From: Phalacrocorax aristotelis
Lineage: Eukaryota; Chordata; Aves; Suliformes; Phalacrocoracidae
Reading direction: 5' to 3'
NCBI RefSeq assembly: GCF_949628215.1
Contig: NC_134281.1
Location: forward strand, 8,690,501-8,754,500
DNA: 64,000 nt
Shown here: positions 1 through 30,100 of the stretch, one piece after another
Position numbering within the stretch: position 1 is the first letter of the stretch
How the letters are laid out: every line of letters begins with the position of its first letter
Program-made: the position numbers and the translations under genes
The notes under the pieces: model-generated
Told to the model about the DNA's origin: nothing
What the model saw: only the letters and a program-made list of their open reading frames with translations
The model's database searches: none

Positions 1-435
1 AGAAAAAAAACAAGCCTTCCAACAGATTTTATCTGCTGTTTATTTCCACAAATTGCTGCAGAAAAAAGCCCAGAGAGTTTTGATGGAGGTGGAGGCTGAG
101 ATAGCCGGCAACACGGAGGCTGCCGGGGCACAGCCTTTTTAACCTCCCCTGCCGAGGCAGGTGCCGACACATCCCCGCAGCCAGCGAAACATGCTAACGC
201 TATGGAGGCTGACCGAGCAAACGGTAACGAGCTCCGCCGCGCTGCTGGGGCTGCCGCCCCTCTTTCTCAGTGGAGAAAAGGCAATAAAACTGAAGCAGCT
301 CCTGGCTGCGTTTTTCCTCTCAAAATCATCAGGAAGACCCGGCGCCTGCTGCCTCAGCGGGTGGCTGCTGGCCAGGCATGGGGGGCACGGGCTCGGCCAG
401 GGAGCCCCACTGCAGTCCCCTCTCTTGCTCCGTAG
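1..435 (+). other. PRICKLE2: PRICKLE2 intron, 3' part
   Basis: Non-coding sequence before the first PRICKLE2 exon in the window, ending in the acceptor CCGTAG. Overlapping ORFs here are short and unrelated to anything recognised. No repeat family was recognised. Confidence 0.85.
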
Positions 436-19606
<19,171 letters not shown>

Positions 19607-20620
19607 TGGCATCCGTGCCAGGCACCTTGGGAGAATGTAAATTAACTCACAAACTTGCACTGTTTTAGATCATGTAAGCGCTTTCATTGTAACAAAAAAG
19701 ACCCGAAGAGTAGGGATTTGTAAGGAGGTTGTAGGCTGGCTTCTATAAATAGTCATAATCCTGGGCACAGTGAATATATTTTGCACATCTTACTTTGGAG
19801 AAAAAAACAAAAAAGTTCACTTTAGCCTGTAATATTTACCCAGTAGTTTTTTTCCTCTTTCTCCCAAATCTGCTAACCTTTTGAGTTCTGTTTGTCCATA
19901 CATTTTCATTACCACTGTTGACTCTCAGCATCAGTTTGCCAGTAGCTTTTGCTTTCCACCACATTTTTGTTTTTCCATTAGCCATGTTGATAAGTAATTT
20001 GTCTCTCTTGGACAGTGTGGGAGCCTAAGTTATTTCCGTGATTGTTGTAAATGCAATGTAAATGAGAGTTTGGAGAAAATATTTTTGTATTTTGTAATAT
20101 CAGAGGAATTTCTATCTTAGGAGTCACTGGGAAAATGCATGCACATTCAGAATTGTTTTCAGCCAGAGCTAACCAAACAGTACTTCGGACCCCCCCTTTT
20201 CCATTTCATCATGAAATTTCTTGCGTATATCAGCGACAGTTTGAGTTGTCATTTGTTTTGATTCATTTTTACCCCTTTTTTCTGTTTGTTTGTTTGTTTC
20301 ATTCCTGGTAAATAAATCGAATATCTTCTGATTCATTAAATCTTGACGAGGCCTCAGTGGCATTCTGAAGTCTGCTCACGCCTGTGATTTTCAGGTATGC
20401 TCCACCAGTCAGATACAGGAATCCTGACAGCTGCAAAAGGGACTTTTTTATTATAATTATTATTATTATTAAATAGGAAAGAACAGAACTACCAAATGTC
20501 TGCAACATTGTAAATGACCAAAGCCAGAGAAGGAATTTTACACCTCTGTAGAGAACGCTGAAGTTACTACATGTTGAACTATTATTTGGAGTAAATAAAA
20601 GTGTAAATGGTGCAATTGTG
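19607..20620 (+). other. PRICKLE2: PRICKLE2 3' UTR (minimum extent)
   Basis: AT-rich sequence directly after the PRICKLE2 stop. AATAAA occurs at 20311-20316 and 20594-20599; the second is followed by a GU-rich stretch (AATTGTGTGATGT), so cleavage near 20615-20625 is likely. Further AATAAA signals near 21487 and 21602 allow a longer form. A TTTG microsatellite lies at 20282-20299 and a TTA run at about 20451-20472. Confidence 0.7.
20594..20599 (+). terminator. PRICKLE2: PRICKLE2 polyadenylation signal (best candidate)
   Basis: Canonical AATAAA about 1 kb after the stop, followed within 30 bases by a GU-rich element. AATAAA at 20311-20316 is an earlier alternative. Confidence 0.55.
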
Positions 20621-23600
20621 TGATGTCAGCATGACATTGTTTTGAATATAGACTTGTCTTATGGTGCTCTAGTCTCCCAGGTTATGTTAACTGCTGTTCA
20701 TTACCAAGTGGAAGTCTCAATATTGCCTACTGCCTAACATGTAAGAGACCGACTGCAAACTGCTCCCCGCGGGCCTGATCCCTCCCTGGCGAGATGCCCT
20801 CACCCCGCCGAGGCCGTCTGTGGCCGGGGCACTCGTCCCCTGGGTGGGCTCAGCCCCTGCCTGCGGAGGTAGGACAGCCCCACAGCAGCCTCGCCGTGGC
20901 AGTGTTCTATAAATAGGGCTCAGCTGTATTGTATTATGGTGGATGTGAGTTTGTTCTCTGTGTGCTTCAAACCATTGGGGTACTGCCATCGCGGCACGTC
21001 CCGGCGGATCCGCCGGAGGGTTGCAAGCTAATGCTGGTTGTCCCGGTGCTTCCCGGGAAGGAGCAGGTTTACAACAGGGGCTCTTGGCACCCAAAGATGC
21101 GGGTTAGCGACTGAGGGTGTTAAGATAAAGCTGGGCTTTGAGCTGTAGAAGGGCTGAGAGGCTTAACTGGCTGCATCGCCCTCACCCCGCGCGCTGCCAG
21201 CATCTCAGGGTGCCCCTGCACCGCTGCCACCCCGGGGAGGAGGGTCCCGCTGCAGGGCCAGCTCCGGCCCCCTGGGCATGTGTGGGGACGCCCCGTTGCC
21301 TACTCAAAGCAGCAGATGCAGAAAAATCTTGAAGATGGATGTCTCCATACCACAGACTATTGCTAGGAATTTTTTTGTTGTTTGTAAAGGACAATGTGAT
21401 AATTATTCCTTTAAAAAGAAAAACAGAAAAAAAAAAAAGAAATGACACTTAAGTATATTTAAAAAGAAATGTTTTTTTCCAGCTGGAATAAATGGAAGTA
21501 TTCATCCAAAGGGAAGAGTCTCATGTGTATGTTTTTTTTGCTCTTAAGGAGTGTTGGTTAATTGTGAGTAGAAAATGTGGTTTTCATTTAGCTGGCCTTG
21601 CAATAAAAGCACAAGAACCAGCTCAGCCTTGTCCCTGTTGGGGTTTCAGTGAGCAGGGGAACCCAGCGGAGGTGCATCTCCTGCACACCGTGTGCCTTCC
21701 CCAGGGTTGGCCACCTGGACCCATTTTTGGTGTTAAAAAAGCCAAGTCTTCACCTGGTGTAAGACAGCACAGCTCAGTCAAAATCCCCCATGGGCCTCCA
21801 GCTTACGCTGGAGGAGATTTCAACCTGTAATTTATAAATAACAGCCTTTTTCTTAGAAAGATCACAGATCTTTCCATGTTTTCCAAAACAGACCCGGTAA
21901 GTCAGGTAGGGGTATTGCTTTCAGCGACAAATATGACACTGTAACTACAGGTTACTATATAATTGGTGTTTAATATGTACAATTTAATTCATTGTCAGTG
22001 ATTAAAAGCACAATGAATGTTGTCTGTCAGCTCCAGTACAGCTGAGCTGCTCTTTATACAGCAGGAGCCTGAATCGCTCAGCACATGGTAGAAAACTAAT
22101 CCCCAGCCTTTCCCCTTTAAGTGATCGCTGCCTCTCCCCAGGGGTCACATAACAAGCTTTAAAGACTCCTTGCAGCAGAATTGCAGCACATTTTCCTGTG
22201 CAATTTTGTACCAAAATCCAGGGCCCAGTGCCCCCATGCATGGGCGGTCTCACTGCTGGAAGCAGCTCTTCAAAATCCAGCTCTTGCTGGAGAGCCTCTC
22301 TGCATCGCACTGATGTGCGACCCAGCTTTAATGCAATGCTGGAATCACACAGGCAACAAATTGGGGACATAAGAGTGTCTTGGGTGATGCTCCCCTCCAC
22401 CAGGCCCTTCAACCAGCACAACAGAAAGGTCTCAGATCACATTTTGTAAGAAAGACAGTGTTGGCAAATATTGAGGCAGTACATATTTCAGCAATAAAAG
22501 TGCAATTTCCAAACCTTTTTTATTTTTCATACAGGCTCCAGAAGTCCCATACACTTTGAGACACACAGTTAAAAAAAAATGAATTAAAAAATGATTTTTT
22601 TTTTCCTTTTCCTTAGCCCGTTTGGAGTATGATTAACCATTTCTGACAAACCCACTGAGCTTGAGGGATGGAGCTACACGTCTGTAAAATTTTGCTCTGT
22701 TGCCATCTGGCCCCGCTGGTTTACCTCTCTGTGCACACTGCACGCAGATGCCAGCTCCCCGTGGGAGCGGGGGGCACGTGCAGCCATTTTCTTTCATGTC
22801 ACCGAGGTCTGAGAACAGATGACACCACCTGAAGCTCAGGATGAGTGTCAGCAGGTCCAGTTTCCCAGGCCGGGGGGGAACCGGGCACAGTGCTGGGGTT
22901 GCTGTTTGGCTGAGGGAGCGGGAAGCTTTTTGCTGGTGCCCTGGACAGCTGTGCTGCCGGAGTCAGCCTGGCACACTGTCAATGTTGCTTTAAAAACATC
23001 TGGTCAGGTCTATTGCTGCCACAATTTTTTTCCATAAAATTTTTTTTCCCGAAAAAAAAAAAGTCCTCAGCAAGGCCCACCCAGTGTGGCCCCAGGGCAC
23101 AGGCTGGCTTCAGCAGAACCCTCACCATCCCAGCATAGCCATGCAATGCTGACCACGGCTTTGAGAGGGGCAGGGCGTTACGCTGCCTTTAGCAGCCAGG
23201 CTCGGAGCATGCATTGCCTCCTGCGAGCTGCTCCTGACTACGCAGGCACACAGCCCCTCGGCAGCTCTTACCTCCGTTGCAAAGCCAATGCCTGCATTGC
23301 ACGTGTGGCTGCGGCCCAGCCAGCGGCGGGAGCGTGGCGTCCTTCATGTCCACTCCCCCCAGCAAGCTTGGGGGGACTCAGTAAGGCCCATGCAACACCC
23401 AACATGCCCCAGCATAGGCAACATGTTGGCCCAAAAGCCACTGGAACTGTGCAGGGAAGCTTCCAGCACATTGAGACTTGTTTTTTTGGAAGCCAAAAGT
23501 CACACAGCCTTGAACCTGTGCAGATTAATTATGGTCAGATGAGCAGAGGCTCTGCAGAAAGCCACAGAGATAGGAAGCATGAAGTTAGAAATAATCAGAA

Positions 23601-24850
23601 GGACCCTGATCTGGAAACTGTTATACTCAGCTAATCCCGTAAGTATGCTCAAGTGGCTCTGGCTACACAACCACTGCCAAGCTCGCAGGAGCAAGCAAGG
23701 GTGTGAGCAGCCCGCACCGCCGGGGTGCGCGCGAGCCCAAAGTGCTCGGTGGCTTTGAAAGCCCAGTTGCTTGTGAAGGTGCCTATGTGCAGATTAAAGA
23801 CAGCAGCACTGGGTGGCGGTTTAATTAACGATAGCAGTTAAACGAAGGCTGAGGGCTGCTGCAAAATATGCATCATTTCATGTCACAGGTTAATACACTC
23901 AAAACCATCCCACCCGTGTAGCGTGGGGCCGGCAGCACCAAACCTGGCAATGCTCTGCTGCTGCTGACCCCGCTCCCCAGCCCCCTGCCTGGCTTCCAGC
24001 TAATCAGGACCCCTGGGCTGGGATCTGCCATGTTATCTGATGAACTTTGCACTTTCAGGCATCCCTGTTCCCTGCATTTACATACAATTATGCTATTCTT
24101 GAAAGCTAGGCTGTCCTTATTCTCCCAGAGCTTATCTTCCACCTGTTAGATGACCATCTTCCATGGACAGGGGAAGCTCATTAGCTAAGAGCAATTTCAG
24201 ATTGCTTTACAGAAATTTTTCTCAATGCAACACATTTTCAACCTAGATCCTTAAAACTATTTAGGAATTCAGCTCCTGTTTGATTACAAAGGGGAGTTGG
24301 TGGCCAAGGACGCTAAGGACCATGAACAAGTCACTAGAGAGCCAGGTCACATTTCCAAAAGCATCTACAAGTCATGACATATCAGTGCATTTAAAAACTG
24401 TACCCAATAATAAGGTTTTTCCTTTTTTAAGGACTGGATCTTAATTCAGCCGCTGAAGGGGGAGTCTTGTTAGCCAGGTTTCACCCCTCCGCCTCCCGTG
24501 AGGCACTGCCAAGCCCACCGCCCTGCCGAGAGACCCAGAGCAACTGCAGCCGAGAGTTGACCCTTTCCCACCCTGTCATCGCCACACACGAGTTCACCAA
24601 CCCAGAGACTTTTAGTATCCATTTTCTGAGTTACATCAGCATGGTTTGATCAGCTCCCTTTGCTTTTCTGAGTGTGAGATTGCACCTTTCGTTCCTTCTT
24701 AAATTGGCTGCAGACAAACACTGACCAGCTGAAGGCTGGCAGCTCTGCAGCCAAAGGGCCCTCCGTACAGGTAGTTTTGCTTTGCACCTGCCTGAATCTC
24801 CCTTAGGAAAGGCTGCCCAATTTTCCACAGCTATTTCAATATTTTACAAG
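20621..24850. other. Intergenic, or distal PRICKLE2 3' UTR at its start
   Basis: No gene is recognised. 20750-21300 is relatively GC-rich. 21420-21610 is A-rich with two AATAAA signals that could end a long PRICKLE2 3' UTR. The rest is mixed-composition unique sequence with only short ORFs. Confidence 0.7.
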
Positions 24851-24857
24851 TAAAAAA

Positions 24858-24960
24858 GAGAGAGGAGGAAGGGAATAAAAGAGAGAGGAGGAAGGGAATA
24901 AAAGAGAGAGGAGGAAGGGAATAAAAGAGAGAGGAGGAGAAGAAAGAGAGAGAAAATAAT
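24858..24960. repeat. 23-bp purine-rich minisatellite, about 3.5 copies
   Basis: Near-perfect copies of a 23-bp unit (GAGAGAGGAGGAAGGGAATA plus AAA) start at 24858, 24881 and 24904, with a decayed copy from 24927 that merges into GA-rich sequence. The unit is all purine on the + strand apart from a single T. Confidence 0.93.
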
Positions 24961-27056
24961 AATTTAAAAAAGCTTTTATTACAGGCAGGTACTGCTAGAT
25001 GCTGACACTTCATTTCTAGACAGCAAGACACTATTATAGTCACTTCTAGGACCAAGAATGCATGTCCGGACCTCAGGGCGGGGTGGGGGGAGAAAGTTTC
25101 AATTATTTGAGTCTGCTGCCTCTGTCCATCACCCCTGGGCTCCGGCGTTGTGCTACCTGCCTCCCTCCACACTACCGGCATCAGCTTCATCAGCCTCCAG
25201 GCTTCATCCTTACCTGGGAGGAGCAGAGGAGGCCAGGTCACGGGCTTAACCCACCTCATGGAACAGTGTCCCTTAGCTCTGTAACCAAAGATGCCGTAGC
25301 TATGGCTCCACCTTTCTGCTTCTTAGCTTCTTATTAATTACTTAGCAAATTACCAGCTTCCCTCTTCTAGGCAAACCCACAGTCATTTGCTGAGGCATTC
25401 TCAGGAGAGATTTTTTGTTGTAAAGGCAAATATTTATATCTGCTGCTCTCTTAGAGGGTCTGGATATGATCACCTCTTAAAGCAAGATTTAGCTGAAAGA
25501 GCTGATTTATTAAAATGGATAAACAAAGCTCTGTGAAGCAAGTTAATTCAGTCTAAATAAAGCACTAAACTCTGAAAAGCACACATCAGATCACAGTATG
25601 AACATACATATATATGTGTGTGTGTGTGTGTGTGTATATATACACACACATATATAGTTCATACAATCAAATATGCAGACTTCTGGACTGGGATCCCATC
25701 TGAACATCACCCCCAGGAGAAAGCTGGCCTTGAGCCAGGCTACGTGTACATTAGGCAATGTATATATTAGTACATGCCCTGACTTTTAACAAACCCAGCC
25801 TGGCAATCCGCTCCCAGCCCAGCTGCAGCGATCCCTTCAGCTGCCAGCCCTGCTTGTGCTCCGTGTCTCAGTTTCCCCATTGCCAAACCTCCACCACAAT
25901 GATGTTTTTACTGACAAGGAGCTTAAAAGCCTCGGTTCAGGGATGCTGCCAAAGTGGCTCTGATTTAAACCAGTGGCTCTGGTTCAGGGTTTAAGCCAGT
26001 TTAGTGGCACCTAGGTGCAAGCACGCTCAGGCCCCTGCCCCAGCTGTAGCTCATTTCCCATCAATACAACCCTCACTTAGATCCTCGCTGCTCAGGAGAG
26101 CTCGCTTCAGCTGTACACAAGATTTTTTTCCTTCTTTTCTGTAAGTTGGGCTTTAATTGTCAATTATTTTCTCATGAGTACTCTTTTATGGCTGATGCTG
26201 GAGCAGACTCAAGCAGTTTTTATTTTGATACTTGGTTTAATTAGCTTTTTTGGAAGAGTGAGTCAGGGCAGAGATTCATTCTTGCTGCTCATCACATATT
26301 CATTATTTACATTTTCAGTATCCCAAGTAACTCAGCACAGAAAACAAATAAATGAAGACTGAAACATATACAAAACATCTGGAGATGCTGCAATTCTGTA
26401 ATTATTACTGCTCATTCACAATGCACAGGAGCTCCACAGAGTGCTTGTTGCAGAGGACATTAATATACTGGAACAGTGGAGGGTTTTTTTGCCTTCGGGC
26501 TGGATGCTTCCAGATGAGCACCCCCTGCTCATGCCCCATCCACCTGGGTCAGGTCTCACCTCGACTCACTGCCAAAAGTCCAAACAGCGAAATTTCTGGT
26601 CAGAGTTGGGGGGGCAGCAGCTTCTGGAGCTCTTGGCCCAGGACAGTAAATACAGCTGGACAGATTAGGGTTGTTGAATAAATTATGTGCTGATTCTTCA
26701 AAATAATTAAGTCCCTCCCCCAGCCTGCTCTGTCCTTCATCAGCTCATGTGGCTGGTGAGCAGTTTATGAATATTTAAGAAGTTTTACTAAATTCATAGA
26801 GCCTTGTAAAAACAGTTTTAAAATGCTGAGTGAAATATTTGCGTATCATACTGCGCACTGTTCACATGGCTACAGGGGAGAAAAGAGGAGCTGGGCAGAG
26901 CTGCTGCAAAATCTTTGTGGTTTGGGTCAAAATCTGCAAGATTTCGAGCCAGCAGATGCAATGTCAGGGGCCCTGGCACGGCAACGTCTGCGAGCGGGGG
27001 AGGGCCCTTGGTGAGCCCCTCTGGAGGTGCCCCAAACTGGAGGGGCTTCGCTGGCA
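24961..27056. other. Intergenic spacer, no gene recognised
   Basis: Apart from the TG/TA microsatellite, this is unique sequence. The AT-rich part 26100-26330 has homeodomain-like TTAATTAG and AATTGTCAATTA motifs and is listed among the findings. ORFs are short and unrecognised. Confidence 0.7.
25600..25660. repeat. TG/TA microsatellite within an imperfect inverted repeat
   Basis: A (TG)n core is flanked by TATA stretches. The ends are GAAC at 25600-25603 and GTTC at 25657-25660, and the ATATATGTGTG and CACACATATAT arms oppose each other, so the block could form a hairpin. Confidence 0.9.
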
Positions 27057-27126
27057 GGGAAAGGGAAAGGAAAAAGAGGAAAAGGAAAAAAGGGAAAGAA
27101 GAAAAGGGAGAAGGAAGGGGAAGAAG
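27057..27126. repeat. Polypurine (GA/GGGAAA) tract, about 70 bp
   Basis: Continuous purine run on the + strand built from GGGAAA- and GGAAAAAG-like blocks. Such mirror-like polypurine tracts can form triplex (H-DNA) structures. It explains the lysine- and glutamate-rich ORFs seen here, which are not genes. Confidence 0.92.
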
Positions 27127-30100
27127 CTCTGCCCCGCGCTGGGTACACAGCAGCGCAGCGGGCAGCCCCCCGGGACAGGGGCAGCAGAGCATCTCCCGCA
27201 GGAGGCGCTTGCCCTATTCCGCAGCCTCCTCTCCTGACACATGGGCTTCCAGCAGTTTATTTGGGAATTTGCAATGATGGGAGTAAGCATGCCTGACCAC
27301 CACCTGGCTCAGTTGTGATGGTGGAGGGTTTTGCTCAGAAGCAGCAAATCTTTGCATATTTATGAACAAAAAATACAAAGAGAGGAAGTTGATTTTGGAT
27401 GCACAGAGAACTGGAGCAAACAAGCATTGCTCCCCACGGAGGCTTTACTGCAGCCCAGAGACCGCTGCCTTTAATGCTCCTTGCTTGTTAACAGCTGAGA
27501 AAGTGTTGGGAGAGCCTGTCGGGATGGGAAAAAAGGCAAAAATCTCCCAGTATCACTATCATAATTTAGAGTTTCAAACTAATGTTGACGAGAACGTCAT
27601 TATTACTGAGCATCTGCTGGGCTCAGGGAGTAAAATTCGTTTTATTTGTCTCAAGTGTCAGGATTTGCAAGTGCAAGAAATTTTCAAGTGCTTGTCTAGG
27701 TCCCTGTTTGTATGCAAATGATGTTGTAACATTTCTTAGACTGAAAGGCTTGACTTTAGCTAGCATCAGTCAAAGCATCTGTCAGCCTTGTCAGAAAAGA
27801 AACACTTTGATTCTTTCAGGTCAAAACAACCCAAAATTATTGCTAGAATATTGAGGCAGTTTAAAGACATGAAGAGTAAAATGAAAATTGTTCAAAACCA
27901 TTTTTCCTTTCAATTAAGTTTTAATTTTTATTTTCCTTCCATATGTAATGTAATTTTTTTCCCAGCTGACAAAGTTTTAAAATCATATAATTCAATGCAA
28001 TACTCCAGTTCTCTGTAACTGGGCAGTGGGCAGTATTGGATACAATCACACGTACAGGAGAAAACCGGGATGAGGAATGAAACAAGCTAAGGAATGGGCA
28101 AAAATAATTTAAAAATTAAGCAGAAGCTTGTGCTAAGGCTTGGAGGCAGCAAGCGAGGCTCCACGAAGAAACACTTGCAGGGATGTTGTAAGCACCAAGT
28201 GCTTGGGCACGGGGTCCTCTCCAGGAGGTAAGTCCTCTCTCCAGAGGGAAAACCCTGCCATTGTCCCTGCACACGTGGACTCCAAGGGTCTGAGGTTTTG
28301 TTCATGGTAAAAACAAAAAGGGCTGATTTCCACAGGAACACTTTTCCCTTCATGTGACCTGGGTCCATCTTTCGGCAAGTAGAACGTCCTCCGTGGGACT
28401 TGAGCTGGCTGGAAGTGGAAAACGTGGGTTAACAAGCCCAAATCTGCTCACGTGAAGCAGTCTTTCTCAGCAGCAGGATTTCTGCTTCCGAATGAAAATT
28501 ATTTTTTTAACAACCTGCCGGAGAGCTCACAGTGCTCCCCTGGGTCCCCGTGAGAGGGGTTGTCACTCCGCTCTTGGCAGAGAAGGCAACAAGTTCTCCC
28601 AATAAATCCCCACTCATCCATTTCTCAACCATGAAGCAGCTAAAGACTGAATAGTTTTAGCACAACCACCAACCAAAAACACACCTCCAGCTCTGCCCCC
28701 TGCTCTGCACTCTGCCGAGGACTGGGAGGACTGGGATGTGCTGGCAGTGCTTGGGATCTCCCCCAGCACCACCAGCAGGTTCCCTGCCTCTTTGCATCAA
28801 AGTGGAGCTCAGGTCCCTGGATTTGCTGGGAATAAAGAAGATGGTTTAAGGGGCTGGCCTGGGGCCGGTGTCCCTCCGCGAGGCGGTGGGAGCAGGCTGC
28901 TGGGGCTCCCGGCTTGTAGGCCAGGAATAGCTGGGTGGTGTGAGCACCCCAGCACTGCTCTGGTTTCTTTCCACCTTTGTCCCCTCCTCACAGAACCAGC
29001 AACAAGCACTGCTGCAGAAACAGAGGGATTCTCCTGGAGATCCTGCGCTGCTGTTTTCGGCAGCTTTAGGATCCAGGGGGCTGCCAGAGGAGCCACATCT
29101 CCGTCCTCAAACAGTTACTGCAATTTTCCCATTCCTGGTGCATGCAGCTTGTACCCCTTCACTGACCATTGCTCACTGCAAAAGCCAAAGCAAGCAGCCC
29201 TTGCTCTGCACTGAGCATCCACCTCCAGCATGGAAAGCAGATGGATTTTCATTTACAGAGGCAAGCACAAGGCTCACCCTCTCCTGCACACACACACATG
29301 GAGTCCTGCACCACAGCCTCTATCATTTATATGAGGAACTGTGAGGAAATAACATATTATAATAACAGCAGGAATATATCCCTCAAGCTCTGAATGATAA
29401 GGCAGTAATCAAGTTTCGACAACGTGGAGCAAGATTCCACAACACTCCTTCCTAAAGATAAGCATATCCCAGGACTGGTGTGATACCCTCTCCCCACCGG
29501 CGCATGTGGTCTTCCAGAGAGCTAATTTCTCCAATACCTACTACATTAAACTATAGGCAGTATATGCAGATCTAAATCAGCTCCCAGTGTGCTTCTGTCT
29601 AATAGCCCAGATAACCACATTGGCTTCATTTTCATACCGTTATTTATTCATAGTGCCTTGGGAAAGGAAGAGCCTCATGAACAGTGGGAGTGGACTACAT
29701 ACCCGCAAACTAATGTTTTCTTCTCATTGATGCGTTACCGTTACTTTCCCAGCAAAGGACTAAGAAAACGAATTGCCAGCCAGCAGCAGTATGCTGCCCA
29801 GCAGCATCCCAAGCCCTCTGCCCACCTGCAGAGCAGACAGTCCTTATTTTTCTCCCCGAGCACAGCACAAGGCACAGAGACATTTGCTCAACACAACCTT
29901 AACCTGATTCCCAGTTTCCTCCCTCAGATTGTGGGTTGCTGTATTTCAGTCTTTCAGCGGCCTGAATTTCTGAGTTTTATGGCTGGCTGACCCATCTGTC
30001 CTGCCAAATGCCATTTGCACAAGCAAGTTTGAACTTTGGGATGGGCAAGCACTTGAGCAGAAACGTGACTGCCCGCTCCTGGGCGTGGAAGTAAGACTTT

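Noticed and set aside
26830-27296. Lysine/glutamate-rich ORFs around 27.0 kb
   Set aside because: They are translations of the 70-bp polypurine tract.
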